A stretch of DNA of 15,532 nucleotides from Holophaga sp. (GTDB lineage: Bacteria; Acidobacteriota; Holophagae; Holophagales; Holophagaceae), in NCBI GenBank assembly GCA_031292735.1, contig JARLGP010000221.1, positions 1 through 15,532 of the forward strand. The letters run 5' to 3'. Under the pieces are notes generated by a model. It was not told the DNA's origin. It saw only the letters and a list, made by a program, of their open reading frames with translations, and ran no database searches. Both the position numbers and the translations under genes were made by a program. Below, piece after piece: positions 7,099-14,000 of this stretch (within the stretch, counting starts at the first letter, position 1; each line of letters opens with the position of its first letter).

Positions 7099-7475
7099 TT
7101 CCCGGCCTCCCGAACCAGATGGGCTTCCACCTGGGTGAGGAAGGTGTCCGGATTGATGGGCTTTTCCAGGTAGCCGGCGCATCCGGCCTCCAGCGCCTTC
7201 TCCCGGTCGCCCACCATGGCGTAGGAGGTGAGCGCCACGATGGGCACCCGCTGCAGCCCGGGGTTGCTGCGCAGCCGCCGGGCGATCTCGTAGCCGTCCA
7301 TGCCGGGCAGCTGGATGTCCAGCAGGATCAGGTCCGGCGTGAGGCTGCTGGCCCTGGCGATGCCCTCCTCGCCGCTGGTGGCCTGGACGACCCGGTAGCC
7401 GGCGGTTTCCAGGATGAACGAAACCAGGTAGAGGTTGTGCTCGTTGTCTTCGATGTAGAGAACGTTTCCCTTCAT
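7095..7475 (-). CDS. Single-domain response regulator (CheY/DivK-like receiver)
   Basis: 126 residues, a stand-alone receiver domain without an output domain. E9/D10 acidic pocket, D53 phospho-acceptor in LLDIQLPGMDG, T83 in VALTSYAM, and K105 in YLEKPI. The ALTSYAM and EKPI segments match the DivK/hybrid-kinase receiver type, which pass phosphate or bind kinases allosterically rather than act on DNA. Its ATG overlaps the stop of the membrane kinase (ATGA, with GGAGG just upstream), and its own stop overlaps the next kinase start, so the three are probably made in fixed proportion. A likely shuttle between the membrane kinase and the soluble kinases; this role is inferred. Confidence 0.93.
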   Translation of the reverse strand: MKGNVLYIEDNEHNLYLVSFILETAGYRVVQATSGEEGIARASSLTPDLILLDIQLPGMDGYEIARRLRSNPGLQRVPIVALTSYAMVGDREKALEAGCAGYLEKPINPDTFLTQVEAHLVREAGK

Positions 7476-8947
7476 GGCTCCCTCCCGTTCACCGGCAGCG
7501 CGAAAGCGAAGGTGCTGCCCTCGCCGGGCACGCTTTCCACCCAGATCCGCCCGCCCATCATCTCCACCAGCCGCTTGCAGATGGACAAGCCCAGGCCGGT
7601 GCCTTCGTACTTCCGGGTGGTTCCGCTGTCCACCTGGCGGAACGGCCGGAACAGCAGGCCGATATCCTCGGCGCTGATGCCGATGCCGGTGTCCTGGACC
7701 CGCACTTCCACCTCCGCGCCCTGGCCCGAACAGGTGATCCGCACGCTGCCGTGCTCGGTGAACTTGATGGCGTTGCTGGCCAGGTTCATGATGATCTGCT
7801 CCACCCGGCGCCGGTCGCCGGTGAGGGTCCAGGGCCCGTCCGCCACCCGCAGGTCGAGCTCGACGCCCCGCTGCCGGGCCGCGGGAAGCAGCCCTTGCAC
7901 GGTCTTTTCCAGCGATTCCCGGAGATCGAAAGGCCGGGCGCTCAGCTCCAGCTGCCCTGCCTCGATCTTCGAGATGTCCAGCACGTCATTGATGAGGGCC
8001 AGAAGGTGGTTGGAACTTTCCCGGACGATCCCCAGCTGCTTCTTCTGCTCCTCGTTCAAGGGCCCCACCATCCCCTGGATGAGGATGCCGGTGAAGCCGA
8101 TGATCGAGTTGAGCGGGGTGCGCAGCTCGTGCGACATGGTGGCCAGGAAGGCCGACTTGATGCGGTCCGCGGCTTCGGCCCGCTCCTTGGCCTGCAGCAG
8201 GTCGGCGGTGCGCACTGCGATCAGGCTTTCCAGGTTGCGGTTGAGCCCGTTGAGTTCGCCCATGGACTCGAACAGCCAGGCGCGGTTCTCGTTGAGGGCG
8301 TCCACCAGGCCGCCCAGCTCGTCCCGGTACGGGTATTCGATCCGGGGCACCGGCATGTCCAGCGGCAGGGAATGCCAGCCGGCCACGGTGGTCGCGACCC
8401 CGGTCACGGTCTTGGCCAGCTGGCTGCGGAGGGTGGCGAAAATGATGAACCACAGGGCCGCCGTCATCACCAGCGAGCTGAGCAGGGCCATGATCAGGGT
8501 GGACTGGAGCCGCTGCCAGAACACCGCCGGGCTGGAGTGGATCCTCATGTTGCCGATCAGCACGGGGTTGCCGTGCTGGGACTTGAAGTAGAGCGGGAAG
8601 TCCTTCTGCTTGTGCAGCCAGGGGGACAGCCCGGGCACGGGCGGCGGCTGGCCGCCGGCCACCAGGGTCTCCCCCTGGTCGGTGACGATGCGGATGCCGG
8701 TGACCATGGAATGCCGCAGGATTCCGCCGGCCAGCCCGTTGAGGGCCGGCCGGTCCATCTCCCACACCGCCTGCGCCACCGGCTGCTTCACCGTGTTGCA
8801 CAGGGCGTCCAGGTCCTCGTCGATGTCGGCGTTGACATAGAAATACTGGACAGTCACCTGGGCCGCGGCCAGGCCGATGGCGATCAGCAGGAACCACGGG
8901 AACATGGTCCTGATCATCCGTCGCGCCAAGGTGTGGGTTGGTTGCAT
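7472..8947 (-). CDS. Membrane sensor histidine kinase
   Basis: 491 residues from the ATG at 8947. The frame can be extended to a GTG at 8998, overlapping the preceding gene by 19 bp, but the ATG places the first membrane helix conventionally. TM1 at about 15-36 (MFPWFLLIAIGLAAAQ), a periplasmic sensor region of about 110 residues containing QAVWEMDRPALNGL, TM2 at about 150-173, a HAMP-like linker and coiled coil, the H-box ATMSHELRTPLNSIIGF with H273, N388/N392 in IIMNLASNAIKFT, DTGIGIS, LFRPFRQVD and GTGLGLSICKRL. It is a classical orthodox kinase core with no attached receiver. The gene immediately upstream encodes a periplasmic binding protein, so its signal may be delivered by that protein. 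No strong Shine-Dalgarno is visible at the ATG. Confidence 0.92.
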   Translation of the reverse strand: MQPTHTLARRMIRTMFPWFLLIAIGLAAAQVTVQYFYVNADIDEDLDALCNTVKQPVAQAVWEMDRPALNGLAGGILRHSMVTGIRIVTDQGETLVAGGQPPPVPGLSPWLHKQKDFPLYFKSQHGNPVLIGNMRIHSSPAVFWQRLQSTLIMALLSSLVMTAALWFIIFATLRSQLAKTVTGVATTVAGWHSLPLDMPVPRIEYPYRDELGGLVDALNENRAWLFESMGELNGLNRNLESLIAVRTADLLQAKERAEAADRIKSAFLATMSHELRTPLNSIIGFTGILIQGMVGPLNEEQKKQLGIVRESSNHLLALINDVLDISKIEAGQLELSARPFDLRESLEKTVQGLLPAARQRGVELDLRVADGPWTLTGDRRRVEQIIMNLASNAIKFTEHGSVRITCSGQGAEVEVRVQDTGIGISAEDIGLLFRPFRQVDSGTTRKYEGTGLGLSICKRLVEMMGGRIWVESVPGEGSTFAFALPVNGREP

Positions 8948-8979
8948 GGGGTTCGTCCAGGGTGCTGCAGGGAGGGGGG

Positions 8980-9840
8980 CTAGGGGCTCGGCCACCACCA
9001 GCGGGTGTCCGGCTCGGCCATGCCGGTGGGCAGGTTCGGGTTGCCGAGGCGGAGCACCTGGCGCCGGTTTTTGCGCAGGATGTCGATCTCCGCCGCATAG
9101 CAGGTGGTGAACAGTTTCCGGAAGGATCCGTCCTTCAGGGCCAGGGTCAGCCCGCGTTGGATGCGACGGGCCAGCTCCGGATTGCCCCGGTTGACCCAGA
9201 AATAGACCGGGTAGGGGAAATACAGCGCCTTGCTGGATTCCAGGGCCAGCTGGGGATAGAGCTTCTGGTACTCCGGCAGGTCGCGGTAGACCTCGTTGAT
9301 GCCCCGGGGAAAGGCGTCGAAGCGGCCGGCGTTCAGCATGGCATACAGGTTCTCCGGGTTGGAGGCGGCCTCCACCGTGTAGCCGTTGGCGATCATGATC
9401 GGCAGGTCGGCCCAGCCCCGGCCCAGGCCGAAGACCAGATGCCGGCGCATGTCCTCGTTGCTCATCCGGGCCAGGCGGAACTGGTCCGATCGGCGGATCA
9501 TGAACACCCGGTAGCCCAGGATGCCCCGCAGGATATCGAAGCGCACCGGCAGCAGCGCGGCCTGGCGCCTGGGGTTGGTGCCCAGGGCGACCACGTCCAG
9601 GGTCCCGGACTGCAGCAGCAGCATGCTGCGGTCCTGGTTGATGGCCTCGGGGTAGGGCAGCAGCCGGATCTGGCGTCCGTCCGGCACATGCTCCAGCGCC
9701 AGCTCCAGCAGTTTCCAGCGGTAGTCATAGATCGGGCCCGAGGGGAAGACGTGCAGGACCAGATCTCCAGCCGCCAGTCCGGCCCAGCCGAACAGCACCC
9801 AGCCCAGGGCCAGCACAGCCCACCGCCCGCGGCGCGTCAC
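8980..9840 (-). CDS. Periplasmic solute-binding-like protein (SBP_bac_3-like), probable sensor partner
   Basis: 286 residues with GTG start at 9840, preceded by AGGGG at 8-base spacing. A signal peptide is visible: basic MTRRGR, hydrophobic core WAVLALGWVLFGWAG, likely cleavage near LAAG. There is no lipobox cysteine. The mature part looks like the amino-acid-binding type II fold used by ABC uptake systems and transporter-less sensor loci (SGTLDVVALGT, NPENLYAMLNAGRFDAFPRG, YPVYFWVNRGNPELARRIQRGL, KDGSFRKLF). No permease or ATPase gene is nearby; instead it heads an operon with a two-transmembrane kinase, suggesting it presents a ligand to that kinase's periplasmic domain. The ligand cannot be told from sequence. 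The family is moderately certain, the sensory role inferred. Confidence 0.8.
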   Translation of the reverse strand: MTRRGRWAVLALGWVLFGWAGLAAGDLVLHVFPSGPIYDYRWKLLELALEHVPDGRQIRLLPYPEAINQDRSMLLLQSGTLDVVALGTNPRRQAALLPVRFDILRGILGYRVFMIRRSDQFRLARMSNEDMRRHLVFGLGRGWADLPIMIANGYTVEAASNPENLYAMLNAGRFDAFPRGINEVYRDLPEYQKLYPQLALESSKALYFPYPVYFWVNRGNPELARRIQRGLTLALKDGSFRKLFTTCYAAEIDILRKNRRQVLRLGNPNLPTGMAEPDTRWWWPSP

Positions 9841-9985
9841 GGGGAGCCCCTGCCCGCGTCCAGGGGCAATCCCGCCTGCACGCTGCCAGGCAGGAGGTCG
9901 TCCGCGAGCACGCTCCCAGTTCCGCCCATAGCCGGCCGTCCTTCATGCTGAATACGGTTATGACTCTGTTCCTGTTTGCCTTAAG

Positions 9986-9991
9986 ATTATA
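9986..9991 (-). promoter_or_regulatory. Sigma-70 -10 element for the signalling operon
   Basis: Perfect TATAAT on the minus strand in the 163-bp gap between the aldehyde dehydrogenase stop and the binding-protein start. The -35 position falls near CTACTT/GCTACT inside the last codons of the dehydrogenase gene and is poor, so an activator may be needed. A start near 9979 would give a leader of roughly 140 bases. Confidence 0.6.
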
Positions 9992-10003
9992 GACAGATTC
10001 ATC

Positions 10004-11401
10004 CTAGAAGTAGCGCAGGGTCAGATCGATCATTCGCCGCACCCTTGCCGTGAACGGCGGGTACATCCACTGGATGGGCGAAAGCCGCGGCCGGCTGCGC
10101 AGGATGCCCCGGGCGTTGGAGAAGGCCTGGAAGCCGGCATGGCCGTGGGCCTTGCCCAGCCCCGAGCGGTTCACTCCGCCGCCGGGCAGGTGCGGCTGGA
10201 CGAACTGGAGCACGGTGTCGTTGATGCAGGAGCCGCCGGCGCTGGTGCGCGCCAGGATGGCCTCGGCCGCCTCCGGCCGGCCGGTGAACAGGTACAGGGC
10301 CAGGGGCTTGGGCCGGGCGTTCACGAAGCCCACCGCCGCGTCCAGGTCGGCCACCTCCAGCACCGGCAGGATGGGCCCGAAGATCTCTTCGCGCATGAGC
10401 GGCGCATCAGGCGGGACGCCGGTGATGACGGTGGGGGCAAAGTAGTTGTCGCTGGCATCCCAGTCGCCGCCGAGCTCTACCCGGCCCGGGGAACCCTCCA
10501 GCAGGCGCCGCAGCCGGGCGTGGTGCCTGGCGTTGATGATTCGCGCATAATCTGGGCTGTTCCGGCGTTCGGCCGCGCTGGCGCCGTAGAAGGAGGCCAC
10601 CGCCCGGGCCAGTTCCCGCACCAGCGGCCCATGGACGGCCTGGTGGGCCAGCACGTGGTCCGGCGCCACGCAGGTCTGGCCGGCGTTGAGGAACTTGCCC
10701 CAGGCGATGCGCCGGGCAGCCAACCGAGGGTCGGCGTCGGCGTCCACCAGCACCGGGCACTTCCCGCCCAGCTCCAGGGTGACGGAACTCAGGTGCTCGG
10801 CGGCGGCGCGCATGACCGCCTGGCCCACCGCCGGGCTGCCGGTGAAGAAGATGTGGTCGAAGGGCAGCTCCAGCAGGGCCCGGGCCGTGCCTTCATCCCC
10901 TTCCACCAGCGCCACCTCGGTTTCCGGGAACACCTCGGCCAGCAGCGAGCGCATGAAGGCGTTGGCGTGCGGGGTGAACTCCGAAGGCTTCAGCAGCACG
11001 CAGTTGCCCGCGGCCACGGCGGAGATCAGCGGGCCCAGGGTCAGCAGCAGCGGGTAGTTCCAGGGGCTGATCACCAGCACCACGCCCTTGGGCTCCTGGC
11101 GCACCCAGGCCCGGCTGCCGGCGAAGCCCAGGGGGGTGGGCACCCGGGCCGGGCGCATCCAGCGCTCCACCTGGCGGATGGCCAGCTTGAGCTCCTGGAT
11201 CAGCGGGTAGAGCTCGGCCAGGTCGATCTCTTCGGACACCTTGCGGAAGTCCGCGCGCAGCGCCGTATGGGCCTCCGCCCGGCGGGCCAGCAGGGCCTCC
11301 CGCAGCCGCCGCAGCCGGGCCCGGCGCTGCCCGGCCGTGGTGGCCGCCACCGCCCAGCGGGCCTCCCGCTGGCGCTGGAACAGGGCTTCGACGGCCTCCA
11401 T
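10004..11401 (-). CDS. Class-3 (ALDH3-type) NAD(P)-dependent aldehyde dehydrogenase
   Basis: 465 residues, the short length typical of ALDH3/coniferyl-aldehyde-dehydrogenase-like enzymes, which oxidise medium- or long-chain and aromatic aldehydes to acids. Visible motifs: VISPWNYP with N115, cofactor-binding LLKPSE with K138, FFTGSPAVG, general-base glutamate E210 in TLELGGKCP, catalytic C244 in NAGQTCVAPDHVL and the EEIFGPILPV motif. The C-terminus (MYPPFTARVRRMIDL) matches the YPPY tail of this class. The ATG follows the acetyltransferase stop with no gap (TGAATG) and has no strong Shine-Dalgarno, so translation probably depends on coupling. The physiological aldehyde cannot be told from the sequence. 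Confidence 0.94.
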   Translation of the reverse strand: MEAVEALFQRQREARWAVAATTAGQRRARLRRLREALLARRAEAHTALRADFRKVSEEIDLAELYPLIQELKLAIRQVERWMRPARVPTPLGFAGSRAWVRQEPKGVVLVISPWNYPLLLTLGPLISAVAAGNCVLLKPSEFTPHANAFMRSLLAEVFPETEVALVEGDEGTARALLELPFDHIFFTGSPAVGQAVMRAAAEHLSSVTLELGGKCPVLVDADADPRLAARRIAWGKFLNAGQTCVAPDHVLAHQAVHGPLVRELARAVASFYGASAAERRNSPDYARIINARHHARLRRLLEGSPGRVELGGDWDASDNYFAPTVITGVPPDAPLMREEIFGPILPVLEVADLDAAVGFVNARPKPLALYLFTGRPEAAEAILARTSAGGSCINDTVLQFVQPHLPGGGVNRSGLGKAHGHAGFQAFSNARGILRSRPRLSPIQWMYPPFTARVRRMIDLTLRYF

Positions 11402-12358
11402 TCAGATGACCCAGTCGTCGTGGAAGGCCTGGTGGAGCTCCACGGGTCCGTGGTTCTTGTACATCAGCTCGGGGTTCTTGCCGGAGACCCGGGTGCGGGC
11501 CGGCACCGACTGGGTGAGGAACACGTTGCTGGCGATCACCGCCCCCTCGCCGATGACCGTCTCCCCGCCCAGGATCGACGCGCCGGAATAGACCGTCACC
11601 TCGTCCATGAGCGTGGGGTGCCGCTTGGCCCCGCGCAGGGTCTGGCCGCCGCGGGTGGACAGGGCGCCCAGGGTGACCCCCTGGTAGATCTTGGCGCGCT
11701 TGCCGATGATGGTGGTCTCGCCGATCACCACCCCGGTGCCGTGGTCGATGAAGAACGATTCCTCGATGCAGGCCGCGGGGTGGATGTCGATCCCGGTGAC
11801 GTTGTGGGCGTACTCGGTCATGATCCGGGGGATCAGCGGCAGCTTGTTGAGGCTCAGCTCGTGGGCCACCCGGTAGGTGGCGATGGCCAGCAGCCCGGGG
11901 TAGGAGAAGATGATCTCGTCGAAGTCCGCCGCCGCCGGATCGCCGTCGAAGGCGGCCTGCACGTCGGTGGCCAGGATGGCGCGCAGGCGCGGGATGGCGG
12001 CCAGGAGGCTGCGCACGATCCGCTCCGCCTCCTCGTCGCAGTCCACGCAGGGCACGCCCCGGCGGGCGGCGTGGTGGCGGATGGCGTTGCGGGCCTGCTC
12101 GAACAGCCGGGTGTCGATGGCCCGCAGCAGCTCCTCCACGTGGAATTCCAGGGTGGAGGAGGTCAGGTGCTGCCGGCCGAAATAGCCCGGGAACAGCAGC
12201 TCGCGCATCAGCTTGACGATCTCGATGACGCTGTCGCGGTTGGGCAGGTAGCCGGCGTCGATGTGCCGGGTGCGCGGTTCGGCCAGGTCGCTGGTCACGA
12301 TGGCGGTGACCAGGTCCTGGAAATGGGTGGGGTCGTTGCGGCTGGGGGTCTGGTTCAT
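11402..12358 (-). CDS. Serine O-acetyltransferase, long SerO/EpsC type
   Basis: 318 residues. It makes O-acetylserine from serine and acetyl-CoA, the first step of cysteine synthesis. A long helical N-terminal part (1-180) precedes a left-handed beta-helix of hexapeptide repeats. Catalytic residues by alignment to E. coli CysE are D191 (in GIDIHPAA), H206 (in FIDHGTGVVIGET) and H247 (in AKRHP). An insertion between VTLGA and RHP (about 233-245) and the length mark the long SerO/EpsC subgroup rather than 273-residue CysE. The protein ends in DDWVI, so it has a C-terminal isoleucine like the CysE tail that docks in the CysK active site. The start is supported by an upstream GGGGAAA. It lies 49 bp after fsr, with no other cysteine genes nearby. 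Confidence 0.92.
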   Translation of the reverse strand: MNQTPSRNDPTHFQDLVTAIVTSDLAEPRTRHIDAGYLPNRDSVIEIVKLMRELLFPGYFGRQHLTSSTLEFHVEELLRAIDTRLFEQARNAIRHHAARRGVPCVDCDEEAERIVRSLLAAIPRLRAILATDVQAAFDGDPAAADFDEIIFSYPGLLAIATYRVAHELSLNKLPLIPRIMTEYAHNVTGIDIHPAACIEESFFIDHGTGVVIGETTIIGKRAKIYQGVTLGALSTRGGQTLRGAKRHPTLMDEVTVYSGASILGGETVIGEGAVIASNVFLTQSVPARTRVSGKNPELMYKNHGPVELHQAFHDDWVI

Positions 12359-12407
12359 GCCCTACTTTCCCCAGGCGCACCATGGCTGTCCAGTGGAAAA
12401 TTCCGGT

Positions 12408-13622
12408 TCAGGCCCGGCGGCTCCGGCCCAGGTTGGGCAGGAAGAAGGCCAGCAGCCCGATCATGGGCAGGAAGGCGCAGACATGGTAGACGTGGACGAT
12501 GCCGGTGTGGTCCGCCAGGCGGCCCAGCAGGGCCGCGCCGATGCCGCCCAGGCCGAAGGCCAGGCCGAAGAACATGCCCGAGATGGTCCCGACCTTGCCG
12601 GGGATCAGCTCCTGGGCGTAGACCAGGATGGCCGGGAAGGCCGAGGCCAGGATCAGCCCGATGACCACCGTGAGCGCGCCGGTCCAGAACAGGTTGGCGT
12701 GGGGCAGCAGCAGGGTGAACGGCAGCACGCCCAGGATGGACCCGAAGATCACCGCCTTGCGGCCGATGCGGTCGCCCACCGGGCCGCCGATGAGGGTTCC
12801 GGCCGCCACCGCGCCCAGGAACACGAACAGGTGCACCTGGGCGTTGCGCACCGGCACCTGGAACCGGGTGATCAGGTAGAAGGTGTAGTAGCTGGTGAGG
12901 CTGGACAGGTAGAAGTATTTGGAGAACATCAGCGCCATGAGGATGCACAGCGGCCCGGCCACCTTCCGGTGCTGCGCCGCCAGGCGCGCGTCCGCCACCG
13001 CTCCGCGCAACCCGCGCAGGGCCGCTCCGGTGCGCCGGTACCAGACGCCCACCGTGGTGAGCAGCAGCATGGCGGTCAGCGCGGCGATGGCGAACCAGGC
13101 GATGCTGCCCTGGCCCCGGGGCACGATGATGAAGGCCGCCAGCAGCGGGCCCAGCGCGTTGCCGCCGTTGCCGCCCACCTGGAACACCGCCTGGGCCAGC
13201 CCGTGCTGGCCGCCCGAGGCCGCCCGGGCCACCCGGGACGATTCCGGATGCAGCACCGACGAGCCCACCCCCACCAGCCCCACCGCCAGCAGCAGGATGG
13301 GGAAGCTCACGGCGGTGGACAGCAGCAGCAGGCCGGCCAGGGTGAAGCCCATCCCCACCGGCAGCGAGAACGGCTGGGGCCGCCGGTCGGTGTAGAGTCC
13401 CACCATCGGCTGCAGCAGCGAGGCGGTCATCTGCCCGGTGAGGGTGATCAGCCCGATCTGGGTGAAGCTGAGGTGGAACGAGGCCTTCAGGATCGGGTAG
13501 ATGGCCGGGATCAGCGACTGGATCATGTCGTTGAGGAAATGGCAGAAGCTGATGGTGAGCAGCACCCGGAGGACCAGGGTACCGGTCTGGGGCAAGGGCT
13601 CGGTCCGGGCCGCGCCGGTCAT
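12408..13622 (-). CDS. fsr: Fsr-type MFS exporter (fosmidomycin-resistance family)
   Basis: 404 residues with about 12 membrane helices. The sequence follows E. coli Fsr closely from memory: SHxLNDMIQS-like start (CHFLNDMIQSLIPAIYP), QIGLITLTGQM, SSVLHPESSRVARAASGGQHG, FQVGGNGGNALGPLLAA, FSKYFYLSSLTSYYTFYL, GGPVGDRIGRKAV, ILASAFPAILVYAQELIPGK and CAFLPMIGLL. Members are proton-driven inner-membrane exporters; Fsr gives fosmidomycin resistance when overexpressed, but the natural substrate is unsettled. The ATG at 13622 follows GGAGG by 5 bases. First gene of a unit that continues into the serine acetyltransferase and aldehyde dehydrogenase genes, and divergent from the ferredoxin gene. Confidence 0.95.
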   Translation of the reverse strand: MTGAARTEPLPQTGTLVLRVLLTISFCHFLNDMIQSLIPAIYPILKASFHLSFTQIGLITLTGQMTASLLQPMVGLYTDRRPQPFSLPVGMGFTLAGLLLLSTAVSFPILLLAVGLVGVGSSVLHPESSRVARAASGGQHGLAQAVFQVGGNGGNALGPLLAAFIIVPRGQGSIAWFAIAALTAMLLLTTVGVWYRRTGAALRGLRGAVADARLAAQHRKVAGPLCILMALMFSKYFYLSSLTSYYTFYLITRFQVPVRNAQVHLFVFLGAVAAGTLIGGPVGDRIGRKAVIFGSILGVLPFTLLLPHANLFWTGALTVVIGLILASAFPAILVYAQELIPGKVGTISGMFFGLAFGLGGIGAALLGRLADHTGIVHVYHVCAFLPMIGLLAFFLPNLGRSRRA

Positions 13623-13754
13623 GATGGCCTCCGCTGGAATTCAGGCTGATTGATTTCAACAATAATACCGATTGCAGGGAATCCTGTCCGGATTGTGACC
13701 AATCTGGCCAGCCATCTGCATTACCTTGATGTTGTTCCTTTCTGGAGACCGACC
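13623..13754. promoter_or_regulatory. Divergent fsr / ferredoxin promoter region
   Basis: 132 bases, relatively AT-rich. A good sigma-70 candidate for fsr lies on the minus strand: -35 CGGACA (13685-13690), 17-base spacer, -10 TATTAT (13662-13667), which would give a leader of about 33 bases. For the ferredoxin on the plus strand, TTGTGA (13693-13698) could be a -35, but the -10 region (TGCATT, near 13717) is weak. The two -35 boxes would lie back to back, so the genes may compete or be co-regulated. Confidence 0.5.
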
Positions 13755-13925
13755 ATGTCGCACACCATCACCGATTCCTGTGTCGCCTGTGGCGCCTGCG
13801 CCAGCGAATGTCCCACGGAGGCCATCAAGGAAGGCGATCCCATCTACGTCATCGACCCCGAGGTGTGCATTGATTGCGGCGCCTGCGCCGACACCTGCCC
13901 CTCCGAAGCCATCGTCGCCGGCTGA
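13755..13925 (+). CDS. 2[4Fe-4S] ferredoxin, clostridial type
   Basis: 56 residues, the typical minimal length. Two complete cluster motifs: C9-x2-C12-x2-C15-x3-C19-P (CVACGACASECP) and C38-x2-C41-x2-C44-x3-C48-P (CIDCGACADTCP), each followed by the S/T-EAI segment. The short, symmetrical spacing marks the low-potential clostridial type rather than the longer YfhL/Alvin type, which has an extended second motif. A soluble one-electron carrier; the partner enzyme is not in the window. The ATG at 13755 has GGAG 8 bases upstream; the frame is open back to 13650, but the family always starts near MSxxI(T)D-C. Followed by a terminator-like hairpin, so probably monocistronic. Confidence 0.95.
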   Translation: MSHTITDSCVACGACASECPTEAIKEGDPIYVIDPEVCIDCGACADTCPSEAIVAG

Positions 13926-13940
13926 GCCCGTCGCCTGCCA

Positions 13941-13978
13941 GGTCCGGCCCGCCCGTGTCCCCATGGGTGGGCCGGGCC
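13941..13978 (+). terminator. Terminator-like hairpin after the ferredoxin gene
   Basis: Arms 13941-13954 (GGTCCGGCCCGCCC) and 13965-13978 (GGGTGGGCCGGGCC) pair over 14 bp with two G-U wobbles and a 10-base loop, 15 bases after the ferredoxin stop. The following TTGCCTTGT is only moderately T-rich. It would insulate the ferredoxin from the ATPase gene that starts at 14001, or give partial read-through. Confidence 0.6.
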
Positions 13979-13985
13979 TTGCCTT

Positions 13986-13997
13986 GTCCCCGGGGAC
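13986..13997. repeat. 12-bp perfect palindrome over the uvrA2-like ribosome site
   Basis: GTCCCCGGGGAC, a perfect 12-bp palindrome ending 3 bases before the GTG at 14001. Its right half (GGGGA) is the only visible Shine-Dalgarno of that gene. It could fold as a 4-bp stem with a CCGG loop and hide the site, or bind a dimeric protein. In DNA this GC-rich it could also be chance. Confidence 0.35.
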
Positions 13998-14000
13998 GCC

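Noticed and set aside
4279..7173. A 964-codon plus-strand open frame antisense to the two receiver-kinase genes
   Set aside because: Its product is dominated by Gly, Gln, His, Leu and Val with no domain. It mirrors the third-position G/C bias of the real minus-strand genes, whose kinase and receiver motifs are unmistakable.
8948..8998. GTG start of the membrane kinase 17 codons upstream
   Set aside because: It overlaps the binding-protein gene and adds a Pro/Ala-rich stretch before the first membrane helix. I kept the ATG, but the lack of a strong Shine-Dalgarno there leaves some doubt.
10139..12664. An 841-codon plus-strand open frame opposite the aldehyde dehydrogenase and acetyltransferase genes
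   Set aside because: Same low-complexity antisense composition, no family resemblance, and no ribosome site; it crosses gene boundaries on the true coding strand.
13650..13754. 35-residue N-terminal extension of the ferredoxin
   Set aside because: Minimal ferredoxins start just before the first cluster motif; the ATG at 13755 has GGAG at 8 bases, and the upstream stretch looks like promoter DNA.
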